DNA of 64,000 bases from the NCBI RefSeq assembly GCF_015207105.1, contig NZ_JADEXO010000017.1, forward strand, positions 1-64,000, in the 5' to 3' direction. The position numbers and the translations under genes were made by a program. Of this stretch, positions 39,701-48,100 are shown piece by piece. This DNA comes from a cf. Phormidesmis sp. LEGE 11477. GTDB lineage: Bacteria > Cyanobacteriota > Cyanobacteriia > Phormidesmidales > Phormidesmidaceae. The notes beneath the pieces are model-generated. The model had not been told where the DNA came from and did no database searches. It was given only the letters and a program-made list of their open reading frames with translations. Positions within the stretch are counted from its first letter, which is position 1. The number at the start of each line of letters is the position of its first letter.

Positions 39701-41747
39701 GATCCGTGGCTTCCGCATTGAGCCCGGTGAAGTTGAAGCTGCCTTAGAGCGCCATACGGCAATTCAGCAGGCGGCAGTGGTTGCGTGGGGAGATGGCGCA
39801 GAAAAGAGAGGAACAGAGCAAAAGGAGATACAGCAAAAGGAAACAAGACAAAAGAGATTAGTGGCTTACCTAGAGGCTACGGATAGGTCCGCAGGCAATA
39901 TATCTTCCTTAGAAATCAGACAATTTCTGTTAGAAAAGCTGCCTGACTATATGATGCCTGCCAAGTTCGTATGGATGCCGTCTTTGCCATTGACCACAAA
40001 CGGAAAAGTAGACCGACGGGCTTTGCCTACACCTGATTGGACGGCATTACAGACTGAAGAGAGCTTCCCAAAAACGGAAATCGAAACGGCCCTAGTCAGC
40101 ATCTTCTCCTCACTACTGCCCGCTGAAACGATCGGTATTCACGACAATTTCTTTGAACTAGGCGGCGATTCTATCCTAGCGATGCAGATTGTCAGCAGAG
40201 CTGCCAGAGAAGGTATTACCCTCTCACCGTCACAGCTATTTCAGTATCAGACCATTGCAGAATTAGCCACTGTTGCGAGTAAAGGTGATTCTGTTCTTGT
40301 TCCACAGTCGCTAGCCGAGGGCGAAGTGCCGCTGACCCCGATTCAGCACTGGTTCTTTGAGCAAGACTTGGCGCAGCCACACCACTTCAATCAATCGGTG
40401 TACCTGTCACTGCCGCATAACTTGAATAAAGCGGCGTTAGAATTTGCGATCGCACAGGTCTTCACTCATCACGATGCCTTTCGCCTACGTTTCTATCAAA
40501 CCGAACAGGGATGGCAGCAAGCCTTCTCAAAAGAGAATACCGCCCCTGTCATTCAATGGTTCGACTACTCTCACCTCAGTAGCGAACAAAAAACAGGCGC
40601 AATTGCTCAACAAATCAAAGTACAACAAACCAGCCTCAACATTCAAAACGGCTCTCTAATTGCCGTCTGCGGATTTGAGTCGGGTGAAAAGGATCAAAGC
40701 CATCTGTTTATCGCCATCCACCATCTGTTGATAGATGGCGTTTCCTGGCGGATATTGCTCGCGGACTTACAGCAGGCATATTCACAGGCGATCGCAAACC
40801 AGCCGATCCAACTTCAGCCCAAAACCCATTCCTATCAGCAGTGGGCGATCGCGCTTGCTGAGAAGGCTAATTCATCTGAAATAATCGCTGATCTTGACTA
40901 TTGGCAAGCGCTCAGCAGCAGAGAATTCGCTGTCCTCCTGTCTGACTTCAACGCCGACGCAGCGGAAAACACGATTGAGAACAGCGAAACGGTCTCTGTT
41001 CAGCTCTTTGAAGCGCAAACGCATTCACTCTTGCAAGAAATTCCAGCAGCTTACAACACTCAAATTACAGATGCGCTGCTTACGGCTTTCATGCAAACTC
41101 TCACAACCTGGATAGACAGCAACGAACTACTGATAGATCTTGAGAGCTACGGACGCTTTTCTGATACGTTAGATCTTTCTCGAACCGTGGGCTGGTTCAC
41201 CGCACTCTATCCTATTTCTCTCTCCTTTGAGCCGACGCTGACACTGGTAGACAATCTCAGATCCATTCAAGCTAATTTACAAGCAGTCCCCAATCACGGC
41301 TTGAGCTACGGCCTGCTGCGCTACCTCAGTACAGATATCTCCCAACGGCATATAAACCCACCTGTGAGCTTTAACTATTTAGGTCAGATAGACGCCGTTT
41401 CAGAAGCAGGGTTTACTAAAGCTCCGTTACCCAACGCGCCACACAGCCCCAATCAGGCTAACGAAAATCTGCGTGTTCATCTGCTAGATGTGAATAGCTG
41501 GATAGAAGACGGTCAGCTTCAGATTGAGTGGATATTTAGTCAGCGCCATCACAAGCGTGAGACTATTGCAAAGCTAGCTAGGCAGTTTGTTCATAATCTC
41601 TCTGTGCTAATCGAGAGCTGTCATACTCAGCAAGACGCAGACTACAGCTCTAATGATTTTGGCCTTGTAGATCTCGACTCAGATGCGATCGCAGCCGTCC
41701 TCGATCAGGTAACCTTTACCACAGCAGAACAGGAGGTGACTTCATGA
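33744..41747 (+). CDS. NRPS dimodule: C-A(Gly)-PCP-C-A(Val)-PCP-E
   Basis: A 2667-residue enzyme adding two residues. The first C domain has the SPMQQGMLFH opening typical of domains that accept a D-residue donor, matching the E domain upstream, and HHLLMDG at 154-160. A1 (first code residue Asp701) reads D-I-L-Q-L-G-L-I-W-K, the established cyanobacterial Gly code. PCP1 has Ser1045 in LGGHSL. The second C domain has HHIVTDG at 1237-1243. A2 (Asp1774) reads D-A-F-W-L-G-G-T-F-K, a standard Val code. PCP2 has Ser2143 in LGGDSIL. The E domain has HHLLIDGVSWRIL at 2326, giving D-Val. A Gln/Lys/Glu-rich insert sits in the A2 C-terminal subdomain at nucleotides about 39799-39858. GGAGGG precedes the ATG, and both ends overlap their neighbours by 4 bases. 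Confidence 0.94.
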   Translation: MTVNQATNDNNVASLEVKDIYELSPMQQGMLFHTLYEPETGVYFEQRHCLLEGNLDAQAFRQAWQQVVNRYDILRSEFHWEETDKPLQVVYESVELPWVNEDWRSLGKKKQIEELETFLLAERLQGFQLDYAPLMRCALFQLGDRQYRFVWSYHHLLMDGWCNGVLIRDVLTIYQANLSSERTVSLPPVKPYKDYILWLQGQDSDRAKAYWQSILEDFQTPTSLGIDRIQTREENSDRSTPLYRDTHREKQQAISVSLSQKLTAFAKQERLTLNTLMQGAWAIVLSRYSGSNDVLFGITVSGRPPELSGVESMVGLFINTVPLRVNLPDGAEILPWLQQLQQTQRERETYSYSNLSDLQSWSDIPAGSSLFDSLLIFENYPTSIEAVTQSFETGFSLKDGQGYEKTNYPLTLVVIPGETIQLSGRYDTQHISEAAIDRLLEHLAAVLESFADNPQQRIDQVSLLAAKERSQLREFAQGKAVKVEPRCVHQQFEDQAVFTPDATAITYSTDPFVPTAVEPYSDKPYLDNRSLTYQQLNERANQIARCLLSQGAKSGTRVGVCLERSIDMIASLLAILKAGSIYVPLDPAHPKDRLDYISQQSQIEILVTTSDVYEARSLSICPTTICLDNNSEIDSQSIGNLALTATEDDTAYILYTSGSTGKPKGVPVTHRSLTHFLAAMSHNCRITAQDRLLAVTTLGFDIAALEIFLPLVSGAQVVITPQEITLDGERLAQQIEANNITIMQATPATWRLLLDASWSGHPSLTILCGGEALDIELAKRLLPCGQSLYNLYGPTETTIWSGALRVNADFLAQSTFSGSVPIGAPIANTQFYVLDQQQRQVPVGIAGELYIGGAGLSDGYWNRPDLTAERFVDVDVSGASQRLYRTGDRVRYREDGTLDFLGRLDSQVKLRGFRIELGAVEAALTQHPDITQAVVVVQSEQSQLLAYIKPIGEAHPTPTEELRQWLGQYLPDYMLPSGYMLVDTFPLTPNGKIDRRSLPAFAPTTAKEQPPSTQNEKLVAGIWSAVLDVEGINLDDSFFELGGHSLLATQTISQIRQVFNVDLPLRLLFENPKLQDFVAILEQAQNAGSQLSAPITRSELIGSPVLSFAQQRQWLIYQLDPNSPAYNIPIAIRLIGNLSIKGLEQSIAQLINRHETLRTIYPNVEGAPTPVTLAPQAAFALEVVDLRQLDTKAQRAKVIQDIRQQVQQPFDLEKEPLLRSHLLQLNEQEHILLFTQHHIVTDGWSIGILQRELTALYQAASSGNELDKVLPPLSIHYSDYVAWQKSLDLSGQVAYWKQQLNGLAPLLTLSTDYSRPAEPSGVGASYEFRLSQKETDALQQFSQQTQVTLYMTLLAAFNILLYRYSQITDLAVGTPIANRQRPELEKLIGLFVNTLVIRTSVENNPKVSDFLTHIRQVTLDAYAHQDFPFEQLIDELAISRSRSHTPLIQVMFALQNDSLLQQSSAKTEVATSDETAINWSPIKIQSETAKFDLTLDMRETDRGLVGQFEYRADLFSPETIHRMAGHFRNLLRALPQNGQQRISELPMLSHSESKQLQGWQQGEASKPLSNRAIHQHFETQAAATPNAVALIYNNAQLSYAELNKKANQLARYLQQKGVQLETPVGIWAERSPTTIITILAILKAGGTYIPLDPNYPIERLEWMIADTRMVLLVKNSAVPVPTEMTSLVPILELNTETAEHIDPLPETNLPDTSLSSASFPPTALAYILYTSGSTGQPKGVCVSHQSVTRLVIAPNYVTLTASDVLLQAAPLTFDASTFEVWGALLNGGKLVLLPEQSPSLEALGHAISTHRVTTLWLTAGLFNLMVDEQLDSLTSVRQLLAGGDVLSVYHLRKALKALPNTKIINGYGPTEGTTFTCCHTVTQSDLEAAVPIGYPLSHTQVYVLDADLQRVPVGIVGELYIGGAGVARGYLNRPDLTAEKFIPNPFYGIRQRSESELFYLYKTGDRVRYRADGALKYLGRLDTQVKIRGFRIEPGEVEAALERHTAIQQAAVVAWGDGAEKRGTEQKEIQQKETRQKRLVAYLEATDRSAGNISSLEIRQFLLEKLPDYMMPAKFVWMPSLPLTTNGKVDRRALPTPDWTALQTEESFPKTEIETALVSIFSSLLPAETIGIHDNFFELGGDSILAMQIVSRAAREGITLSPSQLFQYQTIAELATVASKGDSVLVPQSLAEGEVPLTPIQHWFFEQDLAQPHHFNQSVYLSLPHNLNKAALEFAIAQVFTHHDAFRLRFYQTEQGWQQAFSKENTAPVIQWFDYSHLSSEQKTGAIAQQIKVQQTSLNIQNGSLIAVCGFESGEKDQSHLFIAIHHLLIDGVSWRILLADLQQAYSQAIANQPIQLQPKTHSYQQWAIALAEKANSSEIIADLDYWQALSSREFAVLLSDFNADAAENTIENSETVSVQLFEAQTHSLLQEIPAAYNTQITDALLTAFMQTLTTWIDSNELLIDLESYGRFSDTLDLSRTVGWFTALYPISLSFEPTLTLVDNLRSIQANLQAVPNHGLSYGLLRYLSTDISQRHINPPVSFNYLGQIDAVSEAGFTKAPLPNAPHSPNQANENLRVHLLDVNSWIEDGQLQIEWIFSQRHHKRETIAKLARQFVHNLSVLIESCHTQQDADYSSNDFGLVDLDSDAIAAVLDQVTFTTAEQEVTS

Positions 41748-44700
41748 ATACTCCTGAGAACGCGCCCATGAATAAAACTGTTCAAGATATATATCCTCTT
41801 TCCCCAACGCAGCAGGGCTTGCTATTCCACAGCCTCAGCGATACGCAGGCTGGTGCATACATCGTGCAAGTCAGCTATACCCTCAAAGGTGAGCTAAATC
41901 GTGAAGCGTTTGACCAAGCATGGCAGCAGATGGCAAACCGCCATACTATCCTGCGGTCGGCTTTTGTGTGGAAAAATATCAAAGTGCCTGTGCAGGTAGT
42001 GGGACATCAGGTTAATGTGCCCATTCACTGGCATCAGTGGAAAATGCTTGGTACTGAAGTTCAAAAGCAACAGCTTTCAGAATTACTGGTGAGCGATCGC
42101 GCTCAAGGCTTCAATCTTTCCCATGCTCCCCTCATGCGAATCAATGCGATTCAGATAGGGCTGAACCACTATAAAGTTGTTTGGACACATCATCACATCC
42201 TGCTAGATGGCTGGTCGCTGCCCAAGCTGCTAAAAGAGTGGATTGTCTACTATCAAGCAACATGCGGACAGGTTCCGGCTACTCAGGTAAAACACATATT
42301 GAGTAAAGCTTATCCTTACCGAGACTACATCGCATGGCTGCAAAAACAAGATGTTGCTACTGCTAGGCAGTTTTGGAGAGGGCAGCTTTCTGGCCTCAGC
42401 GCACCAACGAATCTAGGAATAGACGCCGCCAAGCCAGCATCTTTAAGTAAAGCAACAAAATCTCAACAAACAACAAACCATCATAGCGCTGAACAACATT
42501 ACGCACTGCCCGCTCAACTTACCGAACAGCTTAAAGCGTTTGCCAAACGGCATCGGCTTACGCTCAGCACCTTGTACCAAGGTGCGTGGGCTAAAGTGCT
42601 AAGCGTTTACAGCGGTGATGACGACGTGATGTACGGTTTGGCCTGTGCGGGTCGCCCTCAGACCCTAAAGGATGCTGAGCAACGGGTGGGCTTATTTATC
42701 AATACGCTGCCAATGCGCGTGAAGCTTGGGAGTGATATTGTTCCCTGGCTGCAAAGCATTCAGACGCAGCAGCTCGCGCAGCAGCCATACGAATACACGC
42801 CTCTGATTGAGATTCAGGCTGAAAGCGAGATTTCAAGACAGTCGCCTCTATTTGAAAGCGTTGTTGTTTTTGAAAACTATCCGCTTGAATCGATTCGAGC
42901 TGTAGAAGGGCTTGAGCTGTTAGAGGTTGAAATTATTGAGCGAACTCACTATCTGCTGACGCTGTTTGCCGTAGTCTCAGAAACCTTGGATTTCAAGATA
43001 CTCTATGATGCTCAACGGTTTTCTGGGAGTGCGATCGCCCGCCTCACTCACCATTTAGAGACAGTCTTAGCGGAGATAGTGACTTCCCCGCAGCAATCTG
43101 TTGAGAAACTAAACATTCTTTCAAAAGTTGAGAAACAGGAAATCACAAGTTTTGGGCAGGGGCCAACCGTAAGCCTGTCAGAAGCTGAGTGTGTACATGT
43201 TGCGATCGCCCAAAAAGCAAAGCAAACCCCTCAAGCAACAGCGCTGATTTTTGAAGGAAATTCACTTAGCTACGAACAGCTCAACAATCAAGCTAATCAG
43301 CTTGCTCATTACCTTCTCAATAATCACGGTCTAACAAACGCTCAGAACATGCCAGTTGGTCTATGTATAGAGCGTTCCGTAGAGATGATAACTGCGTTAC
43401 TTGCTGTCTTAAAAGCTGGCTGCGCGTATGTCCCACTCGATCCAACCTACCCAGCCGCTAGACTTCAGCACATCATAGAAGACGCTGGCATCACACATCT
43501 TATCTGTCACGAAGCTACCGCTAGCGTTGTTTCAACAACTTCACTAAACCGGATTAACCTTAGTCAGCAAAGCGTCAAAATTAATGCTCAATCAATATCA
43601 GAACCAGATACAAACAACAAATTAAACAGCCTTGCCTACCTCATCTACACCAGCGGCAGCACTGGCAAACCAAAAGGTGTTCCTATCACCCATAGGAGTC
43701 TAACTAACTTACTCAGATCAATGGCGACGCGCTTGCGTATCAGAACCACCGATACGCTCATGGCCGTCACCACGCTAGCATTCGACATTGCGGCCTTAGA
43801 GTTGTTCCTTCCCTTGACTACCGGTGGTTGCCTGCTGCTCGCGAGTAGTCAAACCGCCCGCGACGCTCACCAGCTCATTGCCTATCTCGATACCTACGGC
43901 ATAGATATTATGCAGGCGACTCCTGCTACTTGGCGGCTTCTACTCAGTGGTGGCTGGAGCGGACAAAACGGACTGAGAATTCTCTGTGGTGGTGAAGCTT
44001 TAGACACAGCTTTAGCCGAGCGTTTGCTGAACTGCGGCGAGGAAGTTTGGAATGTCTATGGCCCTACCGAAACCACAATCTGGTCTAGTGCGCTAGCGCT
44101 TTCTTCCGCTTCGCTTACTGAGGGCAGCGTCCCAATTGGTCAGCCGATAGACAACACTCAGCTCTATGTTTTGAACGAGAAGCAACAGATGATGCCTACA
44201 GGAGTCGCGGGAGAACTCTATATCGGCGGAGTAGGGCTTAGCACTGGCTACTGGCAGCGTGAAGACTTAACCAAACAGCGGTTTGTAAGTGTCTTAATTG
44301 ACTCTGATGAGAAAACGCTCTATAGAACAGGAGACCGCGTTCGCTATCGCGAAGATGGCACCCTGGACTATCTCGGCAGGTTAGATTATCAAACAAAGCT
44401 GCGTGGCTATCGGATCGAGCTAGGCGAAATTGAACGGGTATTGGCAACTCATCCACAGATTAGTCAGGCAGTCACCGCTGTGCAAGAAGAAGTAGAAAAG
44501 CAGCAGCTAGTGGCTTATGTTACGCTCATTCGTCATGAGAAAAAAGAGAATAGGCACAAAGAGACGACTCTCGCTGCCAAAGGCCAGCCGCTGACACAGG
44601 AACTGCGATCGCACCTGACTCGACAGCTACCCCACTACATGGTGCCAACCGCCTACCAGGTGCTAGATGCCTTCCCACTTACACCCAACGGCAAGATTGA

Positions 44701-45178
44701 TCGCAATGCACTTCCTGCCCTCACATCACCATCAAATCAAGCGGTCCTTACCCCGGATTCACGACCTAAAACAGCCATCGAAACTACGCTGCTGAGCATT
44801 TGGCAGTCTCTTTTACCCACTCAAACTATCAGCATTCACGACAACTTTTTTGAGATTGGCGGACATTCACTGCTAGTCATCAGCGCTCAAGACAACATTC
44901 GTCAGCAGCTAGCGGTAGAGCTTTCTCTGGTTGATTTATTCCGCTATCCTACCTTGCGATCGCTCGCACTTCATATCAGTCAAATCAAGGCGCGGCAGCA
45001 AGGGGAAAGTGAATTAGAAGCAGCCGTTCAGCCTCAAGATGGACTGACGGGTTCTAGGTTAGCCGCAGGTAAACAGCGCCTGAGACAGCGGCTAGGTCAA
45101 AAGAGAAATAAAGGGCAGCTATCCACACAGAAAACAACCCATGAAACAACACGTCGCTTAGAGGAGGAAGCAAAATGA
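41744..45178 (+). CDS. NRPS module: C-A(Gly)-PCP
   Basis: A 1144-residue single module. The C domain starts with YPLSPTQQGLLFH, the signature of domains that accept a D-configured donor, as expected after D-Val, and has HHILLDG at 150-156. The A domain (first code residue Asp681) reads D-I-L-Q-L-G-V-I-W-K, one residue from the Gly code of the preceding dimodule, so Gly is predicted. The PCP has Ser1042 in IGGHSLL. No E domain is present, fitting achiral Gly. The C-terminal tail is basic (RLRQRLGQKRNKGQ) and may dock to the following PKS. AGGAGGTG lies just upstream of the ATG; both ends overlap their neighbours by 4 bases. Confidence 0.93.
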   Translation: MNTPENAPMNKTVQDIYPLSPTQQGLLFHSLSDTQAGAYIVQVSYTLKGELNREAFDQAWQQMANRHTILRSAFVWKNIKVPVQVVGHQVNVPIHWHQWKMLGTEVQKQQLSELLVSDRAQGFNLSHAPLMRINAIQIGLNHYKVVWTHHHILLDGWSLPKLLKEWIVYYQATCGQVPATQVKHILSKAYPYRDYIAWLQKQDVATARQFWRGQLSGLSAPTNLGIDAAKPASLSKATKSQQTTNHHSAEQHYALPAQLTEQLKAFAKRHRLTLSTLYQGAWAKVLSVYSGDDDVMYGLACAGRPQTLKDAEQRVGLFINTLPMRVKLGSDIVPWLQSIQTQQLAQQPYEYTPLIEIQAESEISRQSPLFESVVVFENYPLESIRAVEGLELLEVEIIERTHYLLTLFAVVSETLDFKILYDAQRFSGSAIARLTHHLETVLAEIVTSPQQSVEKLNILSKVEKQEITSFGQGPTVSLSEAECVHVAIAQKAKQTPQATALIFEGNSLSYEQLNNQANQLAHYLLNNHGLTNAQNMPVGLCIERSVEMITALLAVLKAGCAYVPLDPTYPAARLQHIIEDAGITHLICHEATASVVSTTSLNRINLSQQSVKINAQSISEPDTNNKLNSLAYLIYTSGSTGKPKGVPITHRSLTNLLRSMATRLRIRTTDTLMAVTTLAFDIAALELFLPLTTGGCLLLASSQTARDAHQLIAYLDTYGIDIMQATPATWRLLLSGGWSGQNGLRILCGGEALDTALAERLLNCGEEVWNVYGPTETTIWSSALALSSASLTEGSVPIGQPIDNTQLYVLNEKQQMMPTGVAGELYIGGVGLSTGYWQREDLTKQRFVSVLIDSDEKTLYRTGDRVRYREDGTLDYLGRLDYQTKLRGYRIELGEIERVLATHPQISQAVTAVQEEVEKQQLVAYVTLIRHEKKENRHKETTLAAKGQPLTQELRSHLTRQLPHYMVPTAYQVLDAFPLTPNGKIDRNALPALTSPSNQAVLTPDSRPKTAIETTLLSIWQSLLPTQTISIHDNFFEIGGHSLLVISAQDNIRQQLAVELSLVDLFRYPTLRSLALHISQIKARQQGESELEAAVQPQDGLTGSRLAAGKQRLRQRLGQKRNKGQLSTQKTTHETTRRLEEEAK

Positions 45179-48100
45179 ACAACATAGAGAACATAAACGA
45201 ACCGTTGAACGATTTTGATTCTAAATACTCTGGGCTAGAGATCGCAGTCATCGGCATGGCCGGGCGCTTTCCGGGGGCGCAGTCTGTCAATGAATTTTGG
45301 CAAAATCTTCAGCAGGGCGTAGAGTCTATCTCTGCCTTGAAAGATGAACAGCTTTTGGCACAGGGCGTATCGCCTGAGATGCTGCACGACCCCAACTACG
45401 TGAAAGTAGGCGGCGTTGTAGAAGACGCTGATCTATTTGATGCTGATTTCTTTGGCTATAGTCCGCGTGAGGCAGAAATTTTAGACCCGCAGCAGCGGCT
45501 GTTTCTAGAAACAGCGGTTGAAGCCTTAGAGACGGCAGGATATGATCCCGAGCGCTATCCGGGCAGCGTCGGCGTGTTTGGCGGGGCCGGGATGAATGGC
45601 TATTTGTTGAATTTATACAGCAATCCTGAAGTGCGCGATCGCGTTAGCCCTTACGAACTCTTCGTCTCCAATGATAAAGACTTTTTGACCACTCGGGTAT
45701 CTTACAAGCTCAACTTAAACGGCCCCAGCGTAGATGTTCAAACTGCCTGTTCATCTTCTCTGGTATCGGTGCATATGGCGGCGCAGTCATTGCTAAGTGG
45801 GGAATGCGACATGGCGATCGCGGGCGGTGTAGCCATCTCTAAACAAATTGGATACCGAGCCCAGGCGGGCAGTATTTATTCTCCTGATGGACACTGCCGG
45901 GCGTTTGATGCGGCGGCGGCAGGCACCGTTGGTGGGAACGGCGTGGGGATTGTTGTACTAAAGCGGTTAGAAGATGCGATCGCTGATAATGACACTATTG
46001 ATGCCATCATCAAAGGCTCAGCGATCAACAACGACGGCGCTCAAAAAGTTAGCTACACCGCCCCCAGCGTCGAAGCACAGGCTAGTGTCATCAAAGCTGC
46101 TCAAGCGATGGCAGAAGTTTCACCGCAAAGCATCAGCTACATCGAGGCTCACGGCACCGGCACCGCAATGGGCGATCCGATTGAAATGTCTGCGCTCAAG
46201 CAAGCTTTTGGTTCGCAGGCAGAAGCTTCAACAAAATCTTCTGAACCAAGATCTTTTGAACGCCGCTGCGCCATCGGTTCAGTGAAACCTAATATTGGTC
46301 ATTTAGACGCTGCCGCAGGCATTTCAGGCTTTATCAAAACGGTGCTGGCGCTAAAACATCAGCAAATTCCAGCGACGCTACATTTTCAGAAAGCTAACCC
46401 TGCCATAGATTTTCAGAATACTCCTTTCTACGTCAATGCAAGCTTAGCTGAGTGGCTTCAAGACCAAGGCCCACGCCGTGCAGGTGTTAGCTCCTTTGGG
46501 ATTGGGGGCACCAATGCCCACATTGTTTTAGAAGAAGCTCCTCAAGATACGCAGGTTCAACAATCTGACAATAAGCTAACAGCAAACAATCATCTTTTAG
46601 TACTCTCAGCGAAAACGCAATCTGCGCTAGATATCGCGTCTATGAATTTGGCAGATTACTTTCGTAAAGACGAAGACATGACGCTAGCAGATGTAGCTTA
46701 TACTCTACAGGTCGGACGAAAAGCCTTTGAGCATCGTCGAAGCATCGTCTGTAGAAATTCTGCTGAAGCCATCGAGAGCTTACGCAATCAAACCTCACAA
46801 AAAATCTCCGAACAGCCGTCCTTAGTCTTCTTGTTCTCTGGGCAGGGCAGCCAGTACGCTGACATGGCAAAAGAACTGTATGAAACGCAGCCAATATTTC
46901 AGCAGGCTTTCAAACAGTGTCAAGACATTCTTGAGGAAGAAAACATTGGCCTGTCAGCGCTTTTATACAACAAAGAGAAAGAGAGGCTGTATGAAACAGC
47001 TTATGCTCAGCCTGTGCTCTTCGCTGTAGAGTATGCACTTGCTCAGCTTTGGATGCACTGGGGCGCTGAGCCTGTCGCGCTGCTAGGCCATAGCTTAGGC
47101 GAATACGTAGCCGCTTGCTTAGCGGGCGTTTTCGATTTAGAGACAGCACTCAAAATTGTAGTACGCAGGGGCCAGCTCATGCAGCAGATGCCCACAGGGG
47201 CCATGCTGTCTGTAGGGCTGAGCGCTGATGCGGTTTCAGACTGGCTAAATGATGACCTGACGCTCGCTGCTAGCAACGGGCCACAGCTATGCGCGGTTTC
47301 TGGGAGTATGGAGGCGATCGCAGCCCTTCAATATCGCTTAGAAAGCAACAACATTAGCTGCCGCCCGATCAAAACGTCTCACGCTTTTCATTCTCCGATG
47401 ATGGAGGATGCGATCGCCCCCTTTGTAGAATATCTCCAACAAGTCACCTTTCACCCACCCACCATTCCTTTCATTTCCAACGTTACAGGCACCTGGATTA
47501 CCCCAGAAGCAGCCACCAGCCCCGACTATTGGGGACGTCAAATGCGCCAACCTGTGCGCTTTAGCGAAGGCGTTGCCACACTCTTGCAGCTCAACGATCC
47601 GCTCTTTCTAGAAGTTGGCCCAGGCAACGTACTCACCACGCTTACACAGCAACAGCTTCCCCCACAGCGAACTCACACCGCAGTCAACAGCCTACCCCAT
47701 CCAAAATCAGCCACATCCGACATGGCTCAAATGCTCACAGCTATAGGCCAGCTCTGGGCAACAGGCATTGACATTGACTGGGAAGCTTTTCAGGAAAACC
47801 ACAACCATCGCCGCATTCCTCTACCGACCTATCCTTTCGAGCATCAGCGCTACTGGGTAGATTTCGTAGATTCCACCACAGCAGCCCTTTCTCACAACAG
47901 TCAACAGAAGGAACAGTCAGCTTCATCTATCAAGCTCAACGCTGATATGGAAAACTGGTTCTACGCACCTAGTTGGGAGCGGCGTCTACCCGTTCTCAAG
48001 GCCATTGATACGACTCAAAAACCATGCTGGCTATTGTTTGCGGATAGCAACAAAACAGATGGCGACAAGGTTGGTCAGCAGCTTTCCCAAATGATTGAGC

